NCBI GenBank assembly: GCA_013397115.1
Contig: VWZW01002576.1
Span: 884,195-948,194, forward strand
Direction: 5' to 3'
Source: Edolisoma coerulescens
Lineage: Eukaryota; Chordata; Aves; Passeriformes; Campephagidae
Length of the DNA stretch: 64,000 nucleotides
Under the pieces are notes generated by a model that was not told the DNA's origin, searched no databases, and saw nothing but the letters and a program-made list of their open reading frames with translations. Shown here one piece after another: positions 39,860-54,000 of this stretch. Numbering within the stretch: the first letter of the stretch is position 1; each line of letters starts with the position of its first letter. A program made the position numbers and the translations under genes.

Positions 39860-42800
39860 CATAGAAGTAACCATTTTGGTATTCAGTGGCAAAACTGGCC
39901 CCTGGGAGCTTTCTGGTTGATGTGCAAGGACTAAGTGTCAAGGAAAGCATGGGCTATAAGAGCATTGCATTCTGTGATTTGCAGTTTCAAAATGTGCACT
40001 GACTTGAACATACCTGTGCGTCACATGGGGAGCTGCCATAACTCTGGAGGGAAGAAATGGAAGCTTAATGTCAAGTGAAAAAGTGTGTTTAAGCTTTTAA
40101 TAGCAAATTTAAAAACAAAGATGAGAGAAGGAATGTGTTCAGAATAAATTAGTTAATTTTTAATAGTAGCACTTTGCTTTGTATCAGCTGGGATTATAAG
40201 GTGGAGCAACGATGGAAAGGAAGAGTGCCTTGATACCCTCCAATGGATGCCTTTAATGCAAAGAATTCTGCTCTTAGATCTGTTACACTTTTAGACATTT
40301 TGCTCTTTGTGCCAATTTCCTTCATTCTGATCAGCCAAATTTAGACCTCTGTCCCTCAGCACCTCTAGCCAGGGAATTGATTTGAACTTCACTGTCTGCT
40401 TACATTGAGTTCAGCATGTTTTGATTTTTCTCCTCTGTTTTCATGCTATCATTCTCCCTGTTTCTTTCTGTTTTGATAATAAAGCCAATTTAAGGCAGCC
40501 TCTGTCAGTGTTATCCAATTGTGATAACCACAAAAATTCAGTTATTTTCTATTCTAGGCAGTAAAGATGCAGTTCTGTCTCTGCACCCTTGTTACACTAA
40601 CCTTTGCCATGAGGATTCCAATTAATCAATAACAGTGAAGTTATAGGCAGTCCAAGGAAGTCAGAGAACTATTTTCTGGATTTTTGGTGATAGATAGGAG
40701 TAAAATTTCCATACCCCTGAAATAATCTGGCCATCCAAAAGATCACCCAGATGTTCAGGGAGAAGAAATTTTCTTATGTGTGAAGGGAATAAGGAAGGGA
40801 CAGGCATTGAAAATATTATGGAGAGAAAAAGCCATGAATATTATGAGAAGAAAAACAGCTGAGAGCTTTTAGGTCCCCACGAACTGTGAACGTGTTTCAG
40901 TCACTGTGGCAGTGCAGAAGTTTCAAATAGTAAAGAAGATAGAGCCAGCAGTGATTGCATCTTGTTAAAGAGATTTCAGGAGTAAACAAGTGCCAGGTGT
41001 CATTGGCCCCTAATGTCAAATCCATTCTAACTTTCAAAACCAAGAGCTTAGTCATAGTGTGTATTTTCTTTGATCCAGATGTTGTTAAAGAATGGGAAAA
41101 TACAATTTTGTTACTAGTATTTAGTGTTTTTCAGCAAATGTTTTCTGTGTGAACATAAGTATTTATTGCCTGACTATATTTCAATATGGTTTGTTATTTA
41201 TAATTTAGCTCACATATCATTGGCCTGTAGAAGTTGTAGATCTGTATTGAGCTATCAGCAGAGGTGAGTTAATGGCAAATTGTTCTGGATGACACATCCA
41301 TATCTTTTAATGGAGTAGAAATCAAAGGATGCGTTTTAATCCCCCATCCAGCACTTTCAGTTTTAACTTGTACAAGACAGGGTCTGCAGCCCAGCAGCTG
41401 CACTGATCAGATTCATCTGAGAATTAATTAGTGTCCCAGGAACCCTTTATCATAGACTGTGAGTCAGTGGGACAGTGAAGTTCAGTTTTCCAGTCTGTAC
41501 CAGTCTATTTTATTACAGACATTGGAAAAATAAATGAAGTTTTTGAAAGAATGTGTTTCTGGAAATGGCAGTGGAACTCTGCAGAAATATATATAATATT
41601 CTATTTTTGGTACTTGCACCTCTTTCTATTTGTTTCTAAGCATTAATCAGGACAGGCAAGATCTGGAATATAAATATGAAAGTTAATTTGTGTGTGATTT
41701 TTGTATGATGATGAACATGAACTGAGAGGTCCTGTGTTTTGGGCAAATGATTCTGAATAAGAAAACAAATGCATCAAGAGAAAGCCTGTCATTTTCATAT
41801 GTGTGCATGAAAGGTTGGGATACTTAATTTATTAAATCTAGAATGTAATCCAGAAGTATATTTATTACATCAAGTCCCTGAGGCATGAAATTCTAATAGT
41901 ATTATGCATCTTTTTGCAACTTTGTTTTTCTCTGAATTTTAAGGTTTATTGCTTTCTTCCACTCCTGAAAATATTTGGTGAATGTTTGGCAAATGCCAAA
42001 TCATTGAACTAAAGTTTATTGACATCAAAAAGAATTAGTCTCTCCCCAGCCTAACAGGAAAGTGTTGTTTACCTAACACTGAAATTGTGTTCTACAATTT
42101 GGCTCATAAATATGCTTTGAATTTGAAAGAAGCACTTAATAAGAGTGTGTAAACAGTACCTCTGCAAGCAAGCTGTTTCTTTGCAGGTAAAAATAATAAT
42201 CTGCTGCTGGTTTGTAATCCATGGACTATGGAATTGTCTGGTAACTTTTACAGGTTATTTTGCTGAAAATATTTTATTACAATCTACATAGTAAATTATG
42301 TTGTGACTGAATACTTGAGCTTCAAGGGACAATTAAAAGAAACTTTCAGCTGTGTGTGTAAGTTAATGAAAACTTACCTCAGCATGATTAAAGTTTTTGG
42401 AAAGGTGTTCTTATACCAGCTGTAATTCTGTCTGAAGGATGCAGCTTAGCATCATTGAGGCATTTCAGTTTGTCCCTTTCTTTTCCATCCCCTAAAACGG
42501 GAAGATCTCCAGCACATGTCTCAGCTCATAGGTTGACACCAGAAATACTGAGCTCTGTTGCATCATGATGCGAATTTATGCTTTCAATAAGCAAAAATAT
42601 TTCCTTCCTTTTTGACCAATATTGCCATTCCAAACCAAAATTATTGTGCATTTAGTGTATCTGGCTCAGACTGCTGTTCCAGTGCAAATGAGCATCTCCT
42701 CTGATGTCAGTATCCTTGCATGAGGTGATTGCTGTAGAAAAAATACTTTGAGTACAGTAGGTGTCATATGATTGTTTTCCTGGAGCAATTTTGAGTGTTA

Positions 42801-44354
42801 TCTCCTTTTGTTGCTTATAATCTGCAAGTAAAAAAAATATCTAAAGTTTTTCAAGCTGTAGGAAAAAAAAAAAATCTGGTTTAATGCTTTGTGTGGACTT
42901 ATGCATTGTTGTAAGCTATATGTATTTTTATCACAGAGGAAATCAGGGGGAAACAAAAGCTCTTAAAAACAGTCTTCGTGCTCTCCCATGAAAAAACTTC
43001 CAGCAGGGATTGTTGACAAAGTGCTAAGTAATGTGAGAAAAGGTAGCAGAATGCAGTCTCATTGTAATTAGCATTTCCTGTCAGAAAGTCTTTCTTTAGG
43101 AGTGTAAATTGTTTGAAATGAGTAGTTTTAACTTCATTTTTTGAGAGAGCTAAATGGAATTTGTTAGTGAGACATTGCAATGAGGAACAGGAGGAGGTTT
43201 TTGGTTTTGTTTTAGTACTTTTCAAGTGGTAGAGGTAGAAATCAGAGATCTGAATGTCCTTCTAGAGCAACTGGCCTAATTCTGAAAAAAACCCCAACCT
43301 TTCCTGATGTTTACATTAAGTGTTCTTTCTGAATGTCTCCCTTAAATTTTTTTCTATGTGATCTCTGGACTCTTTAACCTTTATAATGCTCCTTTACTTC
43401 CTTCCTAAGTATCTTTGCAATGGGTTCCTACTGGTGTGGTATTGTGCTCCTCTCAGTTCAGAGCTTTATTTTCATTTAACACTCCTAGAAAGCAGGCTAG
43501 CAGTCTGTTCACTACCCCATTGCCCATTCACATGCCCAGTCAGGCAAATAATGTATTTATGCCACTTTGCAATGACTTTTACCCATCTTTGGACGAGTAC
43601 CTTCATAGAAATGAAGATATAACAGCCAAAATGAGAATATGTTTTCCGGACCCTTACAAAACCTAACATTCTTTTGTGTGTCCCACCCCAAGCATTGTGA
43701 AAGATCAGATGTGAATTGCATTTTGCAGAAATACAGATTCTGACCCACCTACTCTTCGGTAAACCTCTTGAAACTGTTGGGCTGCTGTGCCAAAAATAGA
43801 AGTGTTTGTAGCAGCTGTTGAATTGAACAGGCTGGAGTGTCTGCTGGGGAAAGCATGCAACAGTTAGAGGGACAAAAATCACAGCAGCTGAGACAGACAA
43901 CTAGAACAGTCTAAGAGTCCTGGGGTGTGTGAAGAGGCAAAAATGTTGGATACATCACAAAGGACAGATTATGAGACATCAGTGAATAGAAATCTGTCCT
44001 ATTAAAATCAGTAGGACCAATTTGCAGGGTAAAGTGCTGTTTAACATGCACCAGCTGCTGCTGCTTCCCTTATCACACTATACGACGCATTCTGGGACTG
44101 TCAAATTTCCTCCCAGTCATGTATTCTTGTCAATATCTCCATTCTGCTGGGCTGCTTTGGGATTTATCTTTTGTTTTCATAACCTTTCTGAGACCTCTCC
44201 TTTGATTTCTCTGGTTATGTCTTTTGCTGTATCTTCTTCTTTTCTTCCATTCTTTGTAAGAATCAACTCTACATTATTCACCTTATCATCTACCAAGGGT
44301 GATTTAGGGTGTGTAATTAATTTTAAGCAGTGAGCTAGCTCTCAGAAAAAGCCC

Positions 44355-44380
44355 AAACATATTTATTTTGTAATATGTTT
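44355..44380. repeat. Hairpin with 9-bp arms
   Basis: aaacatatt (44355-44363) and aatatgttt (44372-44380) are exact reverse complements with an 8-nt loop. Being AT-only apart from one pair, this is not surprising in AT-rich DNA. Confidence 0.75.
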
Positions 44381-47300
44381 TAATCAATCAGCTACAATTT
44401 AGAGGCCTTACATGCAGAAGAATTTATGTGGTAGATACAGCATTAGAAAACCAGATGGCAAAGAACAAAGTGAAAATACAGCAGATAGATAATGGATGAT
44501 AAGCAAATTAAATAAGGTTTGAAGGATCTTGGGGTCTAACTGTAAATTTAGAGAGGGAAATACCTATTAAGCTAATTTTATCCTTTTCATACTACATTAT
44601 CTCATTTTATTTATTTTTATTTATTTTAATTTTGCTCTTTCAAATAATATATTCTTGGCTTTTTCTTGTTTGGAATGATTAAGTTTTTTGCTGAAACACC
44701 ATCACAAAATATATTTCTTTTTTTATGATGCAGTTTCATGAAGGACAGGCTAGAAGTTTAGAGTCTTCTGCATGAGGACTTACTCCTGTTCTGCTTAAGT
44801 ACCAATATGAAGTATTATTCCTTTTTGATGTTTATCAATGAACACAAGGCAATAGAAAGAAAGTCCTCTCTTAGAAATTTGTTTATTTTAATGTCTGTAC
44901 CTGTAATTTCTCCAGAGAAAAATAGTTACTACCAAACTTTTCCCACATAGCTTACATTTACTGTACATTGACTTGTATAATGCATTAGAGCAGATGATAG
45001 ATTTGTCACGGAGCTCTGTTTACACTACATTTGAAGCCATTCAGCTGTAAAATCAGTTTAAGAAAGAGTGAAGTTGATTTCTTTACATGATTTACTTGGC
45101 TTTTCTTTTTCTAACAACAAGGTTCATATTGCAACAAATATATTACCTTCTATTTCTGGAGAGAGAAATGGATTAGCCACCGAATGAAAACAGACAGTTT
45201 TGAATTCTTAAAAAAACCCCAAACCCAAAAAACCCTACAGCAAAACTCACAAAACCTAACAATAACTCCATGACTCGAATCAGCAATGCCGAAGCTGTTA
45301 TCTAAGAAATGGAATCCTAGAAAGAGAAATATATTTTGAAATGCATTTAGAGTAAAAAAACCATAATAGCAGTAACAAAACAACCCCACGTCTATGCTCA
45401 CATTGGTGCTCATTTTGAAACTTTCCAAAAGTTGTGGCAAAAAAGTCATCTCCTAGAACAATGTCTCTATGGCCCGTTCTTTGAAGTGACCAAAGCCTGG
45501 TTTGTTTTTTTTTTTCTTAATATTGGTGTGCAACAGGACATGTAAAATATATCAAAAGCTGATATAAGCGTTACAAAATTTCTCTTTCACTGGCCTGAAT
45601 TAACTCACCAAGAGAACCTGAAATCTAAATCAACCTCCAAGGATGTCAGCGGTTGTTATAGTCACAATTTTTAGCACCCTTCCAAGGCAGAGAGCTGTAT
45701 ATGCAGATAGAGCTGTAGCTGGGAGTTATAGTCCCCTGTAGCAAATAAACATAGGGGAAAAGCCAAGAGTTCCAATGATTCGTACAGCAGAGGCTTCTAA
45801 ATTCTTCATGAGCAGCATGTTTTTTGTCACTTGAGCCTAACTAGGTCACATAACCATAAAAGTGGCAAGCTTTGAAAAATCTGAATTTCTTTAAAGTATG
45901 GTGAGATTAAATCCAAAGCCTTGGATCTGAAAGATGTTCATAGACATGACAACGTGAGTGTCTGTGAACCTTACAAGAGCAGGAACAGCTAATACTGCAT
46001 GAGCATCAGCTCTGATGAGTAGCTAGCTTTGATTGGTTTTGATTTTCAGTAATCTATTCCGCTCAATGTTTAGAGTATGGATGGGCTTTATTGCCTTGAA
46101 GGATTATAGACTACCTTTTCTAGATTAGTGTAGGCACCTGAAATAATTAATTTGAAACCCTGGCAGTTTAATTTCATATAAAAAGTTCCCTTTTCTCTCA
46201 AGATTCCATAAGAAAGAAATGCATAATATACTTTTTCTTTAATTTTTTTTTAAAGTTCCGGTTTATGAGAGTGGTACCTAAAATGGCAAAATAAGTATTT
46301 CTACAAAGTCCAAATCAGAAATTAGACTATGCAGTCATGCAGTAGTAAAACATAGACTTAACAGCATATGTTTAAGTAGAAAGGTCTTAGTAAGATCAAG
46401 TTTTCCTCCCTCTACCTCAAGAATTTTATTATAGGCAGTTTTTCTTGCATCTGTGAGGGCACACAAAGGCAGGTGGGTAAAAATCAAAACTCTAATAAAG
46501 TACTCTAGGATAGATTGAAGTGTGCAATAAGGAAAGGTATCAATAAATCTCTTAAATATTACATGGGTGTTATCAAGCCGTAAGATATGTGTCAAGCAGT
46601 GATATAAATAGCTAAAGTAAAGATGAAAGTGTCTTGGTTCTCTCCAGATGTGTGGTGGAGCAGTCCCTCAGCGATGCTGCTCCACTCTTTTTTCCTTCTG
46701 GCGAAAACAGGACTGACAAAGCAGGAGTCTCTGCAGCAGCAGCTGTAAGAGGGTTTTGGTTTTCACAGATTTCCACCCAGGAGGAAAAGCAGCTGCAGAA
46801 CTCAGCAGGAATACACTTTGGGATGAGGGTTATCACTTGCAAGGGCTGGCAGCTGTCTGATATGGGGCATGTAGGATGAAGAGTTCAGAGTATCAGGGTG
46901 CACACTGACCTTTCCTCCTTCTTTCACTCACACATGTGACATCCTATCTCCTTAAAACTTCATTTCATTATGAGCCTCGAAGTTTTGCTTTGCAGAACTG
47001 GTCTGGGGAAGAAATATGGCTACAACAGTAGCAACACCAGGTGTGGTTGTCTTGAATTTTTTTTTTTTTAAAGTACAGCAAAGTTCTACAGAAATTACCT
47101 CTTTACTGTCTTTGTCTTGTCATAAAGTACTTCAAATAATGAGGACAGTTGCATATGTGAGGGTTTTGGAATTTTTTTTTTTTTCAGAAACCTCTTAATT
47201 GTCAACCTGATAATGTTGTTTTAATGCATTAGCAAAGTTCAGCTTGTTTATAATATGTCATTATGATGTGACATATACCACTAATGTTTATAATTTTCTA

Positions 47301-48920
47301 AATTAATATGCAACTATTGTAACCTCAGAGTTGAAATAGCTGTTTACAAAATCAGATAGATTGTTTACATAGGTACATTAAAAGAAAAGGAAATTTCAAG
47401 TATTCTTTACTGTTTTAAGGCAAAAAACCCCCAGCTTTATGTTTCAAAAATGTCTATAACAGTAAAGGATATACATAAGTGTAGACTGCTCTATAAGAAT
47501 CATAACCCGAAGAGACACTAGAAGTAGTTTGTTGATATGTATTCATAGCTTAAAGGTCTTGACAGGTTCTGATAGGTAATTTTTAACAATTCCATTGCAT
47601 ACTATGATCTCTGCTTTGACATTCATATCTGAATCCAAGTCTTGAGACAAGGCAACTCTGTAATTTCTATAATTTTATTAAAACAGAATTGAGATAATTT
47701 TTTTTGCATAATGTAAAAATTAATCCCAGACCTCTTTGCCCCAGAATGTCGTATAGGTAAAAGTGCACTTTCAAAATGATGAAATTAACTAAGGGAATAA
47801 AATAGTTTTTGAAAATTCAAACACGTGGTGAAGATACCCTTCTAGCTCAGAAAAATCCTTGCCTCAGGTAGTTGGGGTAAGAGGCTGCCAATATAGGAAA
47901 TATCACTGTATCCTGTTTTTATTCTCTATTTAAATAATCTTTATTGGTTAAATCATCACTATTAGTCGTTTCCAGAGATAATATCCTAGACTAAATGGAC
48001 CTTTAATCTGACCCAGTTCAAGCACAAATATCTTTTCTTGGTAACTCTGTCGAGATGTGGAATATGGAAAAGGTTCACTTATCACCACATAAGGACTGGA
48101 TAGTGCAGATTCCCTGGCTATTTTATTAAAGAAGGTGTATTTCCTTATTTCAGCTCCACAGATCCCAAAGGACATTTTCCATTCCCAGTAATAAAATAGC
48201 AGTTGGATTGGCTTGTGCTGCTTTTCATGCCCCAAACTGTCCCAGTGAAAGCTCATACCTGGAGCCCAGAGTGCTTTGTGTGGTTATAGGCTGACCTAAG
48301 AACCCGAATGACTTTGTAGGATGATCATAATGTGTTTCTCTGTGCTTTCTCAGCTTACTCCAAGAGTGAATTTTGAATCTGTGTGTTTCAGACCTAAATA
48401 TTATGCCGTGGTTTGACTTCTGAGTAAATTTCCATAACTCTATCTCAGTCTTTGGACAGGAGGGAAAAAATCAAGACTTCATCAGGCAGGAGGCAATCCC
48501 ACTGTGAGACCCTGGAATGCTGACATTTTGATGATCATAGTCCCCAAGAGAATGAGTTATTGTGGGAAGACTGCTAGTAAGGATTAGCCTCAGCTGGCAA
48601 GGACTAGACTGCTAGTAAACCTGACTAGATATTTGTTTAGAAGAATAACCAAGAAAAATTGGTATATTTGGTTTACCATAATTTTAAGTAATAGTTAAAC
48701 TGTAATGGCTCATATAAGTTGAGATTTGGGAATTTCATGTGTAATGAAAGCCAATAAGGCACATTTAAAAAGATAATAATTTGGAGAATTTCCTAGATGC
48801 ATCTGTTATTCTCATTCAGTTGGGGGAGAAAATGACAGGTAGGCTTTAACAATCACTCCATTTAGGTACAGTGGGTACTTAACATTTTGATTGATGGATC
48901 TGTGGTAGATCCTCCCACAA

Positions 48921-48947
48921 TAAATATATATATTGTCTATATATATG
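48921..48947. repeat. Interrupted TA microsatellite
   Basis: Two short (TA)n runs are separated by ttgtc. Confidence 0.8.
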
Positions 48948-49270
48948 TTGCTGTTCATTAACTAGCCCAGCAACAGACTTCTGTAACGAGGTATTTTTGA
49001 CTCATTTTAAGGAAAAGACTAGAATCTTTTTCTGAAACACTCATTTATGATTGCTAGAAAATTATATGCATGAGTCGTGAGGTTATGATTTGCTAGCCAA
49101 CAGGAAAGGTTTGATTATTTGATAACTTTATCAAATGGTATTAAAATCTGAGAGAACAAACGCATCAGATAAGGAGAAAAACAGTCATATTTAAAGGGGT
49201 TTAGGATATAGGGACTGGATTTTTACAAGAGAGATTTCCCTTGCTGCAGTGATAGATATGAAGCAGCTTG

Positions 49271-49680
49271 TATTCGCACTGCTCAGGAGAAATCCTCTGA
49301 CAGGCAGGCCTTGCCTCCTCTCCTTAATCCTGGCTGGCCCAGCAGCTGCTCCACAGCCCTTTGCAGCTCACTAGGGGTGCTCCTGCGTGGGGTAACAGGC
49401 ACACCGCCTTGGACATGCTCTTCCTCCTCCCACTCTGTATTGTCAGGATCTATAAGAGAAATCCTTCCCAAACCTGCTCCATTTAGAGTCCTGTGTTTGC
49501 ATCTCACCTTGTGCTGCCTCTTTACTGGTTTATTTGCTGCTCTGGATGTTCAAGTGGCCAGGGTATCATCTTGACCACATCACTGGGTGTGCTGCTTCCT
49601 CCTCTGCTCTGGAGACCTTCCAAAATGGGAGGGATTCCTGCTTATAAGACCGTGGGACATAACCCCTAGGGAGCATGAGG
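49271..49680 (-). other. GC-richer patch with an AUG-less open frame, unidentified
   Basis: On the minus strand, 49549 down to 49286 is open for 88 codons before a TGA. The translation has an acidic cluster (TEWEEEEH) and a Leu-rich stretch (AVEQLLGQPGL), so its composition is protein-like. It contains no methionine codon, so it cannot be a complete small gene. It could be an internal exon, a fragment of a decayed mobile element, or chance in GC-rich DNA. I do not recognise a family, and the opposite strand is also open over much of the same span. Confidence 0.3.
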
Positions 49681-50600
49681 CTGTGTGTCCATCTTTTGTA
49701 TGCAGAGGATCACATTTAAGACTGTGTCAGGACCAGCATCACACTCAAGGCTGAGTGCATCCTTGTCCTAGGCCCTAATGAGAGCTGGACAAAGGGTCAC
49801 TGCTGAACTTCTGATACTTGTCAGCCACAAATTTACTGGCTACTGTGAGATTATTTCTCCACTGGTGTGACCAGAATAGAGGGCTGGAAAGCTCCACAAG
49901 ACTGCCTGACCTGTGAGTAGAATTCATCAGCAATTTCTGTTGACGCCTTTTGGGGCTTTGGAGAACTGTGGCCATCAATGGGATTCACATTCCCATGTGG
50001 CATCCCCTATAAAGAGCCCAAATACCCTACCTTCCCTTTATATCAAGCAATAAGTAAGAGAGTGCCATGGAGGAGTCATGAGTGGAATAACTGGCTGCCC
50101 TGGTATTTGATGCTTGGGTGCCTCAAAATCCTTTTTTTTTTTTTTTCCCATTTTGGCAAATCAGAGATTCTCCTGTGTCTGTGTATCAACCATTCTAAAC
50201 TCTGAGAGGAAAAACCCACAGAGTGGGATAGCCATAGAGATGTACCTGAACCTCAATGAGTTGTTTATGAGATGAGAGGACAGAGAGGAGATGCCAGAAA
50301 GTCATACTTTGCTCAGCCTGTAGTGGATGATGCATCCAAAGGGGACAAGTAGGGAGAGAGAGTGAAGGACATGGGAGGTAGATGTTAGGGTTGTGAATGT
50401 TTCTCTAACAGAATGGTGCTCTGTAAAACCAGTGAGCACAGTCTCAGACAGCTGTAGCCCTTTATTTCAAAATTCAGCGAATGGTTTGGTTTTCTTTTTC
50501 CCCTCTGAGTAGCAGAGTGTCACTGTGGAAGTGACACTTGTTCTCTGATCTAGGCAGAGGGGATGCCTGGCAGCTTATGGCTTTGCACTATTCATGGATG
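49681..50600. other. Non-coding stretch, no gene seen
   Basis: Minus-strand frames here carry many stops. A T run lies near 50130-50146. No repeat family is recognised. Confidence 0.5.
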
Positions 50601-51080
50601 TTTGTCTGTTCTTGACGTTCATAAACGTGCATGGCTGTGGTTTATCAGTCTGACTTTCTGTTCCTGGCCAGAGCTGTGCTGCAGCTTTCTGTCAGGCAGA
50701 CCTGTTGTCGGGAGGTAGAGTCAGGTAAGCTGGCGGTGGGAGGCTGCCAGGTACAGAAGCTGTTGTCCCCTTGTGTCACCTGTGTCCTGCTTGTTTTAAC
50801 CTGCTCCCTGTCACACCTTGTCTGCCCCCAAACACAATCAGTGCCCCCTGCCCCTTCCCTCCTGGCTCTCTGTCCTCAGTCAGACGTAAGGAAAGCTGAG
50901 CATTTGCCAAAAAAGCTTTCTTGTGCTGGTCCCCAAGGTCCTGCTCTGGTCTTGTACGCCGAGCTACCCCAGACCCCTGGCTGGGAGTTCTCATTAATGA
51001 GCTTATCTTCAGGGACTGCTGAGGTTTGAGCTGATGAGGCTGGCAATGTGTTTTCACAAGATTTTCTTCAAACACCAGCC
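50601..51080. other. GC-richer patch with a 132-codon frame, probably non-coding
   Basis: A plus-strand ATG frame runs 50631-51029. The start context is weak (T at -3). The product is leucine-, serine- and proline-rich without a recognisable domain, and the minus strand is also open for 99 codons across 50776-51075. A donor-like caggtaagc sits at about 50724. It could be a lncRNA exon or an old repeat. A protein function is not supported. Confidence 0.3.
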
Positions 51081-54000
51081 CAGGAGCAAGCTATCATGCA
51101 TAAGAGTATCAGAGAAGTGGGACCCAAGACTAAAATGAGATATTTGCCAAATTGACAGCCTAGACATGGCTATAATTTAGGGAATTTTGAAACCAATATT
51201 TTGTATCTTCTATGAAAAGCCCTTGTTGTAATCTTGTGCCTTCTCACACAGTGCATTTTGCATAACAATAATAGAGATAATTATGGTAATTACAATAAAA
51301 ATTAATAATACTTGCCCTTTTTTCAGTAGATTTTAAAGTGCTTTTCAACACTGACTAATTAAGTCTAACAATATCTTGTGAGGTGGGTAGCAGGTGTTTG
51401 CTCATCTCTCTGGATCCTGTCACCCACCATAGTAGTACAGCTGCTTCTACTTCAGTCTCATTGACTTCTAAATTATCATCATGGTTTTCAGCAGATAATT
51501 TTCCCACATCCTCTCCACAGTGTGTTGAGAAGTGAAAGCCCTTTCTTACATTACTTTGGTTTTAAGAACACTGGAAATTTGTATGGAGGGGACTCATGGC
51601 TACATCCAGTATGATTGGAATGGGAGGCTGTGCAGCCATGTGAACCCAGGCATGCTTGCCATGTGAAAAGGTAGAGAGCAGTTTAGAAGGGAGGCACGAA
51701 ATCCTCTAGATTATGGAAGAAAACTACTTCAGGTCACTCATCTAGGTAATGTTTGGTCATATGATCAAGCATATCCAGACTTGCCCACTAGGGAGAAAAA
51801 AATTAATCCAGGTTCTGATGATGCTCATTGCATGCACAGAAAAAAACCCATAAGTTGTAGAAAAAAAAGTTTATAAGTTTTTTTTTAATCTCTTCTCTCC
51901 TTTTCACCTACCTGCTTAAACATACATGCACACACATGGTGCATTTTTTGTATTTCAGCTGTTAGCTGAGAGATTATTCATGTTGAGGCAAACTAAGCTG
52001 AGATGCAACCTCTTCCTCCTAATAATGATGGAGTAACCTGGACTCTTTGCAGCAAAATAGAAGGTTTTGAGAAGGATGCAAAATGACAGATGCTTGATTA
52101 AATTTTTAAAGGGTAAAGTGGAGGATGTAGGGTAAATTTTCTGAACAGTGTACAGAAGACAACACAAATCCTGTTATTAGTTTACAAGGTATGTGGGTGT
52201 TAAGTAATAACAGGATTCCTACACAGATGTTTCTAATATAACTGCTGCACAAATTTACACCCATGCATTCAACGAGTTCAGACACTAAAAATTGGAATTG
52301 GTCTTTCAGTTCTTATATGTTATCAAAATTATTATTCTTCATTTTCTTAAGTAGAGTAACAAGATTTTTAAGAATAGCATCACATAAAAAGCCTGATTCT
52401 AACTCTGGCCCTCAGGAAATTAATTAATGATGACAGATTATCCATCAGGAACTTTGGATATGGACAGCATATCAGCCCCCTATTGTGCGAGATCAGGCAA
52501 ATATCTTTGACCAGGAGGGTGCTTGTGCACTTATTGAGTCAGAAAACATTGCAATCAGATAGTTCATAAAAGAACATGGCCCTGAACAGGGGAATTAGAG
52601 CATGTATATCAACTTTTTTCTGAATCGAGTGTTTATACAGTCATACAAGAGATTTTTTTTTCTCATTGGAACTTCAGGTTGTAGGAAGAGCAAAGCCCAA
52701 ATCCTCCCATGAGGCCAATCAAAAGAACAGAGGTGCTATGAAAAAACCTGAATCATTTTGAATCACTGCTTCTGGAGATTAGAGAAGACCAGATCTGGCA
52801 TCTAAAATGGAGAACAAGTATTGTATGATAGCTAGGATAAAGATGTCAGGGAATATCAATTAATTAAGCAGTGAAAAACAAGTGTCTTTGACTAATACTA
52901 ACAGACTTGTAAGGATTAGGGATTAATAATTGCAATGTAGATGAAATCCAGAACTTTATATAAATTTTTAAAAAAATCTTTATATCTTTCCCAAAAACTC
53001 AGAAAAGGCTCAGAGTCCCAATGAATCTAATCTTGATAAATATTGAAGAATATGGTTTTCAAGTATCTTTATTGGATTGTAAACACATAATAAATTATTT
53101 AAGCTGCTTAAAAGAAAAACTTTAAACAGATATAATTCTAAAATTTTATATCTTCTTGCTCTATGAACTGTACTGTTGAAACCCAGTGCCGAATAGAAGA
53201 ACATAGCAAAGTTGAAATTCAGCCTGTTTTAGTAGTCATCTAATATTTTTTGGAAAAAAAGTGGCAAGTGTTTATTCTGCTAATTCAGAATAAAGTACTG
53301 ATTCTACAGTTACATTACTGTAGCAATATTGTGAATTATTTTGTAAAATTTCCACAGTAAATAACGTCTAAAAACCAGCTCCTTTCCTTCAGTGTGACCC
53401 TGGTGTGGGGTATCCTAAAAGTCTACTCCCAGGAACTGTGAACACAGAGAAATGCTATTCTTGTTAGAAAAACAAGATAAGGAGTACAGCTGTAAGTTAT
53501 GCCCTGGGGATCAGAGGAGTTTCTGAATTTAGCCTTAATTAACCTTGTTGAAATTCACTTTGACTTTTGGCAGAACAGCCAGCCTAAGAGAGAAGGGCTG
53601 TGATAATGTATTTTGCTAGTCCTTTAACTAGAATAGTTCAGTTTGAACTCTAGGTATATAATTCAACTAAAAAAAATCCTGCTCATACACATTCAAATAA
53701 ATAATTTGGTAGCATAGGATCTTTCTGACAGCATCAGTAAAAATGTCTAATTTGAGATTCTTTACTTTTTGGGAGTTTTTCACCTTTAGGCTGTTGCTTG
53801 CAGAGCCCTGGGAAGCTTCTTTCCAGACATACTGTATTTTTGAGTTAATATGACATGTCTAAGATTTTTCCTTGTAGATAACACCCTTCCCTGTAAAATA
53901 AATGGCCTGGGCACTGACACATGAAAACATTCCCAATTGGAACAACTCTTAAAGCATTTGCTTAATGTTCTGCATAGGAGTGGATTCAAGCATGGGCTTA

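Larger units (their letters stand above)
39860..49270. other. Non-coding stretch, no gene seen
   Basis: AT-rich sequence. A moderately GC-richer patch at about 46640-46870 has open frames of about 80 codons on both strands, which argues against coding on either. Small hairpins occur at 44355-44380 and around 47252-47276. A TA microsatellite is at 48921-48947. Confidence 0.5.

Noticed and set aside
43472..43900. 142-codon minus-strand frame
   Set aside because: There is no recognised domain, and plus-strand frames are open across part of the same span. Its length alone is not evidence in 64 kb.
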